A DNA stretch of 42,669 nt from Candidatus Cryosericum septentrionale (GTDB lineage: Bacteria > Caldisericota > Caldisericia > Cryosericales > Cryosericaceae), in assembly GCF_003570995.1 (NCBI RefSeq), contig NZ_QXIY01000021.1, forward strand, positions 14,017 to 56,685, given 5' to 3'. Position 1 is the first letter of the stretch; the number at the start of each line of letters is the position of its first letter. The notes beneath the pieces are model-generated. The model made no database searches and was not told where the DNA came from. It saw only the letters and a program-made list of their open reading frames with translations. The translations under genes and the position numbers were made by a program. Shown piece after piece: positions 33,595 to 41,100 of the stretch.

Positions 33595-34512
33595 CTATTC
33601 CGTGCATACTCCCTCGTTGTGCTGTCTGAATGCATCTCTACTCGGCCACGCATTTGGATCCTCTGGCAACAGGATGCGTGAACCGTGGAGTTGGTAGTAC
33701 TCCTTGCCATTGTCGTAGTCTTCTTTGAGACGCTTGCTGACGACAAACCGGTAGCCGTCGGGGTCGATGGTGACGTAGCCGGCATCGAACAACTTGTGGA
33801 TGTCAGCACGCAGGAGGATGCCGTTGGTGACGTCGTTGGTATGCGTGTCGGACCACTCGATGATATGCGCGGCTTCAAGGACGGGCAGCGAGTGCTCCCT
33901 GCTGACGGCACACTGACGATGATAGGCATCGGTCACTTCGACGCGGAACGTCCCCTGGCCTTGACGGACCTCACTCAGGGCATACTGTGGCGTGTAGTCA
34001 GGACTGTAGAAGGGCAGTGCATGAACCTGCGGTGTCGATGGCGTCAGTTCCAAGTTGCGGAGGACCTGTCGCACGACGGTCTGATCGTCAGCGCTGCCCA
34101 TGTGTTTGCCACTGACGATACTGCCAGTGTAGCACGGGACCCAAAGTTCGCGGGGCAAGTAAACGACTTGATCGAGCAGTGCACACCCCACGTCAGTGTT
34201 CCATGAATCTGTGCCAGGTTTCTTGTGCCGCATGATGGCGGTTCGGAACTCCTCCAGAGTCCGTACACCGTTGCGGATGCCAAATGCATCCCAAGCCATT
34301 TGGAGGGGGAGGACCGAGTAATGCATGAAAACGCCAACCCCTGCGATGAAGTCGAGAGGACTATGCAGCTTGAGGAGCCAGAGAGAACCGGGCTCGACAT
34401 GTTTGCGTGGCGGCGCGCTGGGAACCCAGAAATTCACCTCGTCGGTGATCTGATTCCGCCGCAAGTAGTCAAACCAGTTGTTGTCCGTAATACCAAGGTA
34501 CGCCGACAGCAT
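33595..34512 (-). CDS. HNH endonuclease with N-terminal PUA/EVE-like region
   Basis: This 305-aa protein has a C-terminal HNH nuclease: EAAHIIEW (H216), DVTNGILLRADIHKLFDAGY (N230, H239). The N-terminal 170 residues read FWVPSAPPRKHVEPGSLWLL and DFIAGVGVF, like PUA/EVE-type folds that read modified bases. Proteins with this plan are modification-dependent restriction enzymes. ATG 34512 has GGAGGAGG 4 nt upstream. It is the first gene of the minus-strand island, divergent from rmuC, and probably co-transcribed with the helicase. Confidence 0.85.
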   Translation of the reverse strand: MLSAYLGITDNNWFDYLRRNQITDEVNFWVPSAPPRKHVEPGSLWLLKLHSPLDFIAGVGVFMHYSVLPLQMAWDAFGIRNGVRTLEEFRTAIMRHKKPGTDSWNTDVGCALLDQVVYLPRELWVPCYTGSIVSGKHMGSADDQTVVRQVLRNLELTPSTPQVHALPFYSPDYTPQYALSEVRQGQGTFRVEVTDAYHRQCAVSREHSLPVLEAAHIIEWSDTHTNDVTNGILLRADIHKLFDAGYVTIDPDGYRFVVSKRLKEDYDNGKEYYQLHGSRILLPEDPNAWPSRDAFRQHNEGVCTE

Positions 34513-34524
34513 CTATCCTCCTCC

Positions 34525-34569
34525 ACAATAGCGGACACCACTACTGTAGCCAATTGACGGGTTTGTCAA
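34525..34569 (-). promoter_or_regulatory. Promoter of the HNH-helicase operon
   Basis: On the minus strand TTGGCT (34553-34548) and TATTGT (34530-34525) are 17 nt apart, placing the start of transcription just before the ribosome binding site. Directly upstream TTGAC-AAACCC-GTCAA (34554-34569) is a small inverted repeat that may bind a regulator; it also contains a TTGACA. Confidence 0.4.
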
Positions 34570-34671
34570 CGTGCTTCGTCCGCGGCAGAGCGATGTCTTC
34601 TTCTGCAATACGCGTCGCAGCTGGCCAGTCGTTGGCTCTGTCAGTTAGTGTACTGTATTTGCCTAATTCCT

Positions 34672-34735
34672 TTTCAGCAAAACCCTCTGCTGGCTATCAT
34701 TGCAAATCCTCCCATAATGGGTTTACACATGTGTA
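34672..34735 (+). promoter_or_regulatory. Candidate rmuC promoter and palindrome
   Basis: TTTCAG (34672-34677) and TATCAT (34695-34700) are 17 nt apart. Downstream TACACATGTGTA (34724-34735) is a perfect 12-bp palindrome located in the leader, in operator position. The -35 is poor, so confidence is modest. Confidence 0.35.
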
Positions 34736-34763
34736 CCGTTCATATCACAAGGGAGGCGGTTAT

Positions 34764-35939
34764 ATGAATGCATCGTCATTCCTTATCATTGGCATCGCGA
34801 TAGGGATTGTTGCTGGAATCATTATCAGTTTATTGTTTCGCCACGTGCAAGCGACAACCAATCAGAAGATAATCGATCAAGCAAGAGAAGCGTTCAGCAG
34901 TCAGGCTGCCGTGTCATTCAAGAGTCTTTCGATGGACGCCCTCGGTCCCGTTACAAACCAACTAACAACAATGGCCAGCAGCAAGCTGGCAGAACAACAG
35001 GGCCAAGCAGCTCAATACCTGGACAATAAGAAGGCCCTTATAGATCTGACCTTGGCAACGATGAACACAGAGTTGTCCAAAGTTCAGAGCACAATGCAGG
35101 AACTCAAGGAAAAGGGAGAAAACCAGTTTGGCGGGCTTACTCAGCAACTCACTAATGCGTCTTCGCAAACCAGCAGGCTTACCGATATAACTACTGCTCT
35201 CAAGGAAGCCCTTGCCAGCGGCAAAACGCGTGGGCAATGGGGTGAACGCATGGCTGACGACATTCTTCGCGCCGCTGGGTTTAAGGAAGACGTCAATTAT
35301 CGGAAACAAAAAGAGGAACTCTCCGGCAATCGCCCGGATTTCACGTTTTTCCTTCCCAAGAACTTGCGGCTAAACATGGATGTTAAGTTCCCTTTGGACA
35401 ACTATATGAATCTCATCAGTGCTGCCACAGAAGAAGAGCGGTCCTCGTTCACCAAGAAATTTCTGTCAGACGTGCAGCAACGCGTCAAGGAGATCAATTC
35501 ACGAGGGTATATCGATCCAGGAAATGGAACGGTCGATTGTGTCCTGCTCTTTATCCCGGTTGAGTCGGTGTTCGCCTTTGCACAAGAGCAGGATCCAGAG
35601 CTTCTCGACAATGCCCTAAGCCAACATGTCATCTTGTGCTCACCATCAACGTTGTTCGCGGTCCTTGTTATCATTCGCCAAGCAACGGACACGTTCTCTA
35701 TTCAACAGAACATTGGCCAAATCCTGGCGAAGTTCACCGAGTTCGATAAACAGTGGGGGCAATTCACCGATAAGTACGAAAAGCTCGAAAAGCACATTCA
35801 GAACGTCGAGGAAGATTTCAAAGAACTTTCTGGAGTGCGAACGCATAAACTTGACGGAATCCTTGAAAACATCCACGCCCTCGAGGAGCAGCAAAAAGGC
35901 GTGGAGGGAGAGATTCTGGAACAGCCAACCGACACCTGA
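34764..35939 (+). CDS. rmuC: DNA recombination protein RmuC
   Basis: This 391-aa protein has an N-terminal membrane anchor (residues 5-26, FLIIGIAIGIVAGIIISLLF). A long coiled coil follows (about 30-140), then the RmuC domain with KTRGQWGERMADDILRAAGF, DFTFFLPKNLRLNMDVKFPL, CVLLFIPVESVFAFA and LCSPSTLFAVL. RmuC has a restriction-endonuclease-like core and limits inversions at short inverted repeats, so it fits a repeat-rich genome. ATG 34764 follows GGGAGGCGG; an open frame of 70 more codons upstream lacks a site and is not used. It is divergent from the HNH gene. Confidence 0.93.
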   Translation: MNASSFLIIGIAIGIVAGIIISLLFRHVQATTNQKIIDQAREAFSSQAAVSFKSLSMDALGPVTNQLTTMASSKLAEQQGQAAQYLDNKKALIDLTLATMNTELSKVQSTMQELKEKGENQFGGLTQQLTNASSQTSRLTDITTALKEALASGKTRGQWGERMADDILRAAGFKEDVNYRKQKEELSGNRPDFTFFLPKNLRLNMDVKFPLDNYMNLISAATEEERSSFTKKFLSDVQQRVKEINSRGYIDPGNGTVDCVLLFIPVESVFAFAQEQDPELLDNALSQHVILCSPSTLFAVLVIIRQATDTFSIQQNIGQILAKFTEFDKQWGQFTDKYEKLEKHIQNVEEDFKELSGVRTHKLDGILENIHALEEQQKGVEGEILEQPTDT

Positions 35940-36080
35940 TATTGACAGAGGCAAATCGTCTCTGCAGACGCTGCTCCCCTTGGTAATAAGCAAGATTCGA
36001 GGAACGACTGTCCGTCGGGGTCATTGGCTCTTCGTTGCGGCATGATTCGCACCCTGGTAAACATATGCTGCCGTTCTGGC

Positions 36081-36119
36081 CACTTACCACGTTGCTATCT
36101 ATTTACCAGCTGACCCCAA
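36081..36119 (-). repeat. ~38-bp dispersed repeat, left of the dehydrogenase
   Basis: The minus strand reads TTGGGGTCAGCTGGTAA, a variable spacer, then GTGGTAAG. It is the inverted partner of 37219-37258: the first 17 bp (36103-36119) match 37220-37236 exactly. The rest of 35940-36232 shows no gene or terminator that I can support. Confidence 0.8.
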
Positions 36120-36232
36120 AGATAAATCCTGCCGAAGGATTCATGTAAAAAGAAACTGAGCATCTACAGTTGTATGGGGCCTGCATCTCCCGTCATCTAC
36201 GCAGGTACTCGTGATAAGGGAGGAACATTGCC

Positions 36233-37213
36233 GTGGAACCATCTCATTTGCTCGTGAGTTTCAAACTCGATGAGGGCATGAAGACAATCATTGACGATCA
36301 TGTGGGCAATCTGGCCAGTCTGACGTATCTCAGTGCGGCTGAGGACCGGACGGCGGCTATTGAGACCGCCGATATCATTCTTTCGTGGAACCCCCCAAAG
36401 GAGTTCGCGGACAATGAGTATGCGCTGATGAAAAAGGCAAGGTTGATGCAGCTGTTGTCTGCAGGCGCCGACCATGTTCCGTTTAAGCTGTTTCCCGAGA
36501 CGCTGGTGGTAGCCGGCAATGTTGGCGCCTACGCGCAGCCCATGGCTGAACATGTCATGGCCATGACCCTCGCCTTGGCCAAGAACCTCAGGGAGGGCCA
36601 CAAGAAGCTCGCAGCTGGGAACTTCGACCAGTTTAGTATGAACAGGTCCCTCCATGGTGCGACATGCGCTGTCCTGGGTTTTGGCGGCATCGGCAAGGCC
36701 ACGGCTTCTCTCATGAGGGCCTTTGGAGTCAGAATACTTGCAGTAAATACCAGCGGCAAGACCGACGAAGAGGTCGACTTTATCGGGACGACAAAAGACC
36801 TGGAATATGCCCTGAGTCACGCCGACATCGTCGTCATATCGATGCCGCTGTCCCGTTCTACGAAAGGGCTCATCGGGGAGCGAGAGCTGACATGGATGAA
36901 GCCTGACGCCATCCTGGTGAATGTGGCACGAGGGGAAATCATCGACGAACGAGCCTTCTACGAATATCTGAAGTCGCATCCTGAGTTCAAGGCCGGCATC
37001 GACGCCTGGTGGGTCGAGCCATTCAGACATGGAAGGTTTGAAATGCACTATCCCTTCCTCAATCTCCCCAACGTTCTGGGATCGCCACACAATTCCGGCA
37101 TGGTGCCCGAGGCTCTGGCGGAAGCAACACGAGAGGCTGTCGAGAATGTCAAGAGATTCATGGCAGGAGAGAGCGTCAAGGGAGTATTCAGGAGAGAAGA
37201 ATATCTGTTTTGA
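36233..37213 (+). CDS. D-isomer specific 2-hydroxyacid dehydrogenase
   Basis: This 326-aa NAD(P)-dependent enzyme has a Rossmann glycine motif GFGGIG (in AVLGFGGIGKATASL, near 147). The catalytic residues are Arg in VARGEIID (near 227), Glu in WWVEP (near 263) and His in GSPHNSG (near 285), all present. The HADIVVISMPLS-like segment supports the family. Substrates may include hydroxypyruvate/glycerate or another 2-keto acid. It starts at GTG 36233, 9-10 nt after GGGAGGA. The gene stands alone between inverted ~38-bp repeats, so it resembles a mobile single-gene unit. It is not adjacent to the glycerate operon. Confidence 0.88.
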   Translation: MEPSHLLVSFKLDEGMKTIIDDHVGNLASLTYLSAAEDRTAAIETADIILSWNPPKEFADNEYALMKKARLMQLLSAGADHVPFKLFPETLVVAGNVGAYAQPMAEHVMAMTLALAKNLREGHKKLAAGNFDQFSMNRSLHGATCAVLGFGGIGKATASLMRAFGVRILAVNTSGKTDEEVDFIGTTKDLEYALSHADIVVISMPLSRSTKGLIGERELTWMKPDAILVNVARGEIIDERAFYEYLKSHPEFKAGIDAWWVEPFRHGRFEMHYPFLNLPNVLGSPHNSGMVPEALAEATREAVENVKRFMAGESVKGVFRREEYLF

Positions 37214-37218
37214 CCTCC

Positions 37219-37258
37219 CTTGGGGTCAGCTGGTAATTACCCGCCAAGTGGTACATGC
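37219..37258 (+). repeat. ~38-bp dispersed repeat, right of the dehydrogenase
   Basis: The copy reads TTGGGGTCAGCTGGTAA, a 9-nt spacer, CCAAGTGGTACATGC. It begins 6 bp after the dehydrogenase stop and is the inverted partner of 36081-36119. Confidence 0.8.
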
Positions 37259-37311
37259 GTGGAGTCGGCCTGAGCTAGCCATCGACCTATCCTAGACAAG
37301 GACTAGGGAAT

Positions 37312-37336
37312 GGATTCCCGCTTGCGCGGGAATGAC
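37312..37336. repeat. REP-like hairpin
   Basis: ATTCCCGC-TT-GCGGGAAT-type palindrome (GGATTCCCGCTTGCGCGGGA) followed by ATGAC, in the same family as 3422, 38194 and 39178. Confidence 0.75.
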
Positions 37337-37435
37337 GAAAAAGGGCGAGGGAAGGATGGAAGGAAGCAGGAATGACGGAGTAGGATTTGTCAGGAGTCAA
37401 ACGGTGGCAGGACCGCTCCTGAAACATTCCGCAAT

Positions 37436-37470
37436 GATACCACTTCCAGATGGTAACGCTTGAGCCAGGG
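37436..37470 (-). repeat. Variant of the ~38-bp repeat, left of DUF6506
   Basis: The minus strand reads GGCTCAAGCGTTACCAT, then CTGGAAGTGGTATC. Over 28 positions it matches 37976-38003 at 24, in opposite orientation. The core GTTACCA...TGGTA can form a hairpin and links this variant to the copies at 36081 and 37219. Confidence 0.65.
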
Positions 37471-37530
37471 AACGCCACGTACTACGTACTTTTTCTGATA
37501 AGTTTACGGAGACATTTGACGTACATTATT

Positions 37531-37590
37531 GATGAGTCGATGCGCACTTCCAATCTTTTCAAAAAGGCTCTATAGTTTTATTAAGTGATA
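37531..37590 (+). promoter_or_regulatory. Promoter-like block shared with the fab operon
   Basis: Starting GATGAGTCGATGCG and ending TAAGTGATA, this block contains CTATAGT as -10 (TATAGT 37571-37576) and TTCCAA 17 nt upstream. The same order of words recurs at 39276-39340 before the fab operon. It lies 43 bp before the DUF6506 start. Confidence 0.5.
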
Positions 37591-37632
37591 AACAATCGCT
37601 CAATCTGGGTAAAATACTGTAGGAGGTGAATT

Positions 37633-37947
37633 ATGGCATTCAAAGCTTTGTTTATGGCGCACGCGCCTGATGCAGACCCCGAAAGGGATCACTGTATCCT
37701 TGAGACGGAGAAGTACAAACTTTACGTAACGCTTGTAAAAGGCCAGGGTCAGGCATTGGAAGTTTGCAGAAAACTTGTCAAGGAAGAGGGCATCGAAGCA
37801 ATAATGCTCTGCCCGGGCTTCACACACAAGGACATTGCAGAGATTCTGGAGGTAGTGGGACCCAATGTTGCAATAACCGTTGCAAGAGGGGATGGACCAA
37901 GCAGTAAGATTTCAATGGAAGCAATGAAGAAAGCGGGCTGGTTTTGA
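37633..37947 (+). CDS. DUF6506 family protein
   Basis: This 104-aa small soluble protein starts MAFKALFMAHAPDADPERD and has LVKEEGIEAIMLCPGFTHKD near the middle, then GPNVAITVARGD. This pattern (APGADPE..., ELC-GFG-x2-G) marks the DUF6506 family, which has no known function. ATG 37633 has AGGAGG 6-7 nt upstream. It is a lone gene, preceded by the promoter block at 37531 and bracketed by inverted variants of the ~38-bp repeat. Confidence 0.8.
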   Translation: MAFKALFMAHAPDADPERDHCILETEKYKLYVTLVKGQGQALEVCRKLVKEEGIEAIMLCPGFTHKDIAEILEVVGPNVAITVARGDGPSSKISMEAMKKAGWF

Positions 37948-37973
37948 TATACTGAAAGCCTTTCTGTTCTTGG

Positions 37974-38005
37974 GGTCAAGCGTTACCATTTCCAAGTGGT
38001 AACAT
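37974..38005 (+). repeat. Variant of the ~38-bp repeat, right of DUF6506
   Basis: GGTCAAGCGTTACCATTTCC, then AAGTGGTAACAT, preceded by TTGG, so it carries both the TTGGGGTCA head and the GTTACCA/TGGTAAC 7-bp hairpin arms. It is the inverted partner of 37436-37470 and begins about 27 bp after the DUF6506 stop. Confidence 0.65.
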
Positions 38006-38054
38006 TTGACTGCAACGTGCCAGAGTCATATAGCGGGTTCAACGGAAAAGGACT

Positions 38055-38072
38055 GGATTCCCGCATACGCGG
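38055..38072. repeat. REP-like repeat, degenerate
   Basis: GGATTCCCGCATACGCGG is the left half and centre of the REP-like unit, with a broken right arm. Confidence 0.5.
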
Positions 38073-38193
38073 CAGAGCGCCACTCCCATGACACCAACAT
38101 GCTCGTGGGAAGCACCCCTCGCCTTAGACAAAAGGGCTCGGGGGAATGACGGATGGGTGGCACGAGCGAAGGGAGGGCCAGAGTAACGAGACT

Positions 38194-38240
38194 GGGTTCC
38201 CGCCTGCGCGGGAATAACGAAATGGAACGCGGGAATGACC
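38194..38240. repeat. REP-like repeat with partial second unit
   Basis: GGGTTCCCGCCTGCGCGGGA at 38194-38213 is followed by ATAAC and then ACGCGGGAATGACCGCG, a partial second copy. It lies just after the 3' end of the ADP-ribosylglycohydrolase gene. The interval 37948-38259 holds only these repeats. Confidence 0.65.
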
Positions 38241-38259
38241 GCGTGGCCTGCCGGATAGT

Positions 38260-39039
38260 CTATGAACGCGGGATGTGGTACTTGTCCTGGAAGGCGTTGA
38301 GGATGCTGATGAACTTCGGGGTCAGGCGAGCACGTGCCTCCTTGGCGATACTCTCTGGGACTCCACCATAGAGTGCCTCGGCCACCGAGCCTGCGATGGC
38401 GGCCTGCGTGTCGGCGTCACCGCCCAGAGCAACTGCGCGGCACACCGCGCCCTCGAAGGACATGGAGGTCAGCGCGCAGATGAGCGCCTCGGGTACCGAC
38501 CGCTGGCACGTCTGGTCGAACGAGCAGGTTGCTTGGATGTCCTCGTAGGTACGGTGCAGATCGTACCCAAATCGAGCCTCGAGCACGTCCCGGATGACAA
38601 CCTGACTGGTCCCCTGGCGGGCAAGGAAAATGGCAGCCGCCGTGGCCTGAGCACCCTTGATGCCCTCCGGGTGGTCGTGCGTCACCTCGGCTGAACGCTG
38701 CGCCTCCTCCAGCGTTTCCTCCAATGTGTCGAAGGCCCAGCCCACGGGGCTGACGCGCATCGCCGACCCGTTGCCGAAGCCGTTGTAGGGTTTCGAGCCT
38801 GGCGTGGTGAACCACTGCCTGAACCTCCCACCGAAGCCGGCATCTGGATGCTCCAGCGCAAACTCGCGCAGCGTCTCTTCGTACGGACGGCCTGTCAGCA
38901 GCGTCTGGGCCACGGCCATGGTCAGGACCGTGTCATCTGTCCACTCTGAACCTTGGCTGAACAACGGGAAGTCCATCGACTTGATGGCGTGAAACTCATA
39001 GACCGAACCGATGATGTCGCCTGCCACTGCTCCCAGCAT
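38260..39039 (-). CDS. ADP-ribosylglycohydrolase family protein
   Basis: This 259-aa protein begins MLGAVAGDIIGSVYEF and carries EWTDDTVLTMAVAQ (the metal-binding TDDT near 34) and ALGGDADTQAAIAGSVAEAL (near 215). These two acidic motifs hold the di-Mg2+ site of DraG/ARH-type hydrolases that remove ADP-ribose from proteins or nucleic acids. YNGFGNGSAMRVSPVG (near 85) is also typical. ATG 39039 has AGGAGG 6 nt upstream, and the nine codons upstream are not used. No ADP-ribosyltransferase is in the window, so the target is unknown. Confidence 0.9.
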   Translation of the reverse strand: MLGAVAGDIIGSVYEFHAIKSMDFPLFSQGSEWTDDTVLTMAVAQTLLTGRPYEETLREFALEHPDAGFGGRFRQWFTTPGSKPYNGFGNGSAMRVSPVGWAFDTLEETLEEAQRSAEVTHDHPEGIKGAQATAAAIFLARQGTSQVVIRDVLEARFGYDLHRTYEDIQATCSFDQTCQRSVPEALICALTSMSFEGAVCRAVALGGDADTQAAIAGSVAEALYGGVPESIAKEARARLTPKFISILNAFQDKYHIPRS

Positions 39040-39177
39040 ACTGGCCTCCTGAGGTCGGGGCATCATAGCTCACACCTCACCATACCATTGGTGTAGTATA
39101 CAACTAATTGCTGCGCTGAGAGACGAACCGAGGGGAAACTTGCCCAGGTCAGGGACAAAAGGTCGGGGGATGAGACT

Positions 39178-39222
39178 GGATTCCCGCCTGCGCGGGAATG
39201 ACGGAGCCTCCGCGGAAATGAC
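39178..39222. repeat. REP-like repeat
   Basis: GGATTCCCGCCTGCGCGGGA, then ATGACGGAG and a degenerate second half, CCGCGGAAATGAC. It lies between the glycohydrolase gene and the promoter block of the fab operon. Confidence 0.7.
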
Positions 39223-39275
39223 AAATAGGACACGGGAAGGACCAGCAGTATTCTGTCATCCTTCACCTCCATGTT

Positions 39276-39340
39276 GAATGAGTCGATGCGGCATCTTCGA
39301 AATTTCTTCAACAAAGGGCCTATAGTACCTTGAAATGATA
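39276..39340 (+). promoter_or_regulatory. Promoter-like block of the fab operon
   Basis: GAATGAGTCGATGCG opens the block, then TTCGAA, TTTCTTCAACAAAGG and CTATAGT (TATAGT 39321-39326), ending TGAAATGATA. It matches the block at 37531-37590 word for word, with small indels. The leader to the first fab gene would be ~150 nt and contains nothing I can identify. Confidence 0.5.
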
Positions 39341-39481
39341 TTTTCGTGGCAGAGGCTGACAGTTTTATCTTGACCCAGTTCTCATTGCATCTCAAATTGT
39401 TGTTTCATTGCAAAGAATAGTTTCGAGAGAAACTGACCCAATAGATTCAGTCGTTGTACCTCATTTATCGGGAGTCAATAT

Positions 39482-40594
39482 ATGAGCGAAATGCCACTTC
39501 TAAAGATAGGTGATCTGGAAGCTCGTGTACCAATTATTCAGGGGGGCATGGGCGTTGGTGTTTCTTTATCGGGTTTAGCGTCAGCAGTTGCAAAGGAAGG
39601 AGCTATTGGAATTATTTCCTCTGCAGGAATTGGTATGTTAGAGCCGGACTTTGCCAAAGATTTCAGAGAGGCAAACGCAAGAGCTCTTAGAAAAGAAATA
39701 AGAAAAGCAAAAGAAATGACGAAAGGCATCATCGGTGTAAACATAATGGTAGCTCTTTCAGACTATGATGACCACGTGAATATTTCAGTGGAGGAGGGTG
39801 CTGATCTCATTATTTCAGGAGCGGGGCTTCCTCTCAAAGTCCCGGAGAAGATTTTGCACGGTAAGATTGAAAAGAATAGGACGAAATTTGTTCCTATAGT
39901 TTCCTCAGGAAGAGCTGCAGAACTTATCTTCAGATATTGGGCGAAGCGGTATGGTTTAGTACCAGATGCAGTAGTTGTTGAAGGCCCGATGGCTGGTGGG
40001 CACCTTGGATTCAAAAAGGAAGAAATTGATAACCCTGATTATGCCTTAGAAAGGATACTTCCCGATGTTATTTCCGTAATGAAAATTTACGAACAACGTT
40101 ACGGGGAAAGCATTCCTGTCATTGCCGCAGGTGGTATATTTACTGGAGCCGACATTTACAGGTTTCTTCAGTTAGGGGCAAGTGGAGTTCAGATGGCAAC
40201 AAGGTTTGTAGGAACTTACGAGTGCGATGCTTCAATTGAGTTTAAAGAGGCTTACGTGAGAAGCAAAGAAGAAGATACTGTCATCATAAATAGTCCTGTC
40301 GGAATGCCAGGACGAGCGATCAGGAATAAATTCCTGGATGACGTAAACCAGGGAATTAAAAGACCAGTGAATTGTCCCTGGAAATGTTTAAAGCCGTGTG
40401 ATTATGCTAATTCTCCTTATTGTATTGCACTTGCATTAACGAACGCCAAGAAAGGATATCTTGAGAATGGTTTTGTTTTTGCTGGTGCAAATGCGTATCG
40501 TGTAAAGAAGATTATTTCCGTGAAGGCACTTATCGAAACTTTGCAAAAAGAATATAGAGATGTATCATGCCCTGAATTCTATAAATCCTCTTGA
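39482..40594 (+). CDS. FabK-type enoyl-ACP reductase / NMO-like flavoprotein
   Basis: This 370-aa TIM-barrel FMN enzyme starts RVPIIQGGMGVGVS (residues 15-28). It has GVNIMVAL near 84, EGPMAGGHLGF near 165, VIAAGGIFTGADI near 219 and GASGVQMATRFV near 239. Near 298 it has the cysteine-bearing CPWKCLKPCDY. Length and the cysteine motif also fit the nitronate monooxygenase group, so FabK activity rests partly on its place ahead of fabZ- and fabH-like genes. In fatty-acid synthesis it would reduce trans-2-enoyl-ACP. ATG 39482 has GGGAG 8 nt upstream. The gene is AT-rich relative to the surrounding genome. Confidence 0.82.
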   Translation: MSEMPLLKIGDLEARVPIIQGGMGVGVSLSGLASAVAKEGAIGIISSAGIGMLEPDFAKDFREANARALRKEIRKAKEMTKGIIGVNIMVALSDYDDHVNISVEEGADLIISGAGLPLKVPEKILHGKIEKNRTKFVPIVSSGRAAELIFRYWAKRYGLVPDAVVVEGPMAGGHLGFKKEEIDNPDYALERILPDVISVMKIYEQRYGESIPVIAAGGIFTGADIYRFLQLGASGVQMATRFVGTYECDASIEFKEAYVRSKEEDTVIINSPVGMPGRAIRNKFLDDVNQGIKRPVNCPWKCLKPCDYANSPYCIALALTNAKKGYLENGFVFAGANAYRVKKIISVKALIETLQKEYRDVSCPEFYKSS

Positions 40595-40623
40595 TGTCGT
40601 ATGATTTGGGCGGGAGGTCTTAG

Positions 40624-41085
40624 TTGAAGACGAACACGAATAAACTTAAGTTGTCCAAGGGGGATATAGAAAGAATACTCCCTCAACGAGAACCATTCCT
40701 CTTTGTCGACGAGATAACTGACCTTGTGCCCGGAGAAAGCGTGACAGGCAAGAAGACTTTTACTGGAAAGGAAGATTTTTTCAAGGGGCACTTTCCACAG
40801 ATGCCAATTGTTCCTGGTGTTATTCTGATGGAGTTTGCTGGGCAGGTATCTGCATTCATGATACTTACCGTTCCAAAGAATAGAAACTTATTTGGCTTTT
40901 TTGCCGGAGTGGACAAGTTCAGGTTTCTGAAGAAGGTGGTTCCTGGACAGACTCTTATTGTAGAATCAAGGCTTATTTCTTTCAGGCATAACGTTGCAAG
41001 AAGTGAGAGCAAGATTTATTGCGGTGATTCTCTCGTAGCGCAGGGTGTTATTGCTGCGGTTTTTGTTGAAAATGAAACTCTTTAA
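40624..41085 (+). CDS. fabZ: 3-hydroxyacyl-ACP dehydratase FabZ
   Basis: This 153-aa hot-dog fold protein has ILPQREPFLFVDEI near the start and the active-site helix GHFPQMPIVPGVILMEFAG (catalytic His near 57, Glu near 71). NLFGFFAGVDKFRFLKKVVP is the strand that completes the tunnel. It dehydrates 3-hydroxyacyl-ACP to enoyl-ACP, the substrate of the preceding reductase. The start is TTG 40624 with GGGAGGTC 5-6 nt upstream; no in-frame ATG lies near. It lies 29 bp after the reductase and 15 bp before fabH. Confidence 0.9.
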   Translation: MKTNTNKLKLSKGDIERILPQREPFLFVDEITDLVPGESVTGKKTFTGKEDFFKGHFPQMPIVPGVILMEFAGQVSAFMILTVPKNRNLFGFFAGVDKFRFLKKVVPGQTLIVESRLISFRHNVARSESKIYCGDSLVAQGVIAAVFVENETL

Positions 41086-41100
41086 TGCAGGAGTTTCTTG

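Noticed and set aside
37312-39222. CRISPR array from repeated CCCGC-type units
   Set aside because: The units are palindromic, irregularly spaced over kilobases and not separated by uniform spacers; no cas genes are present.
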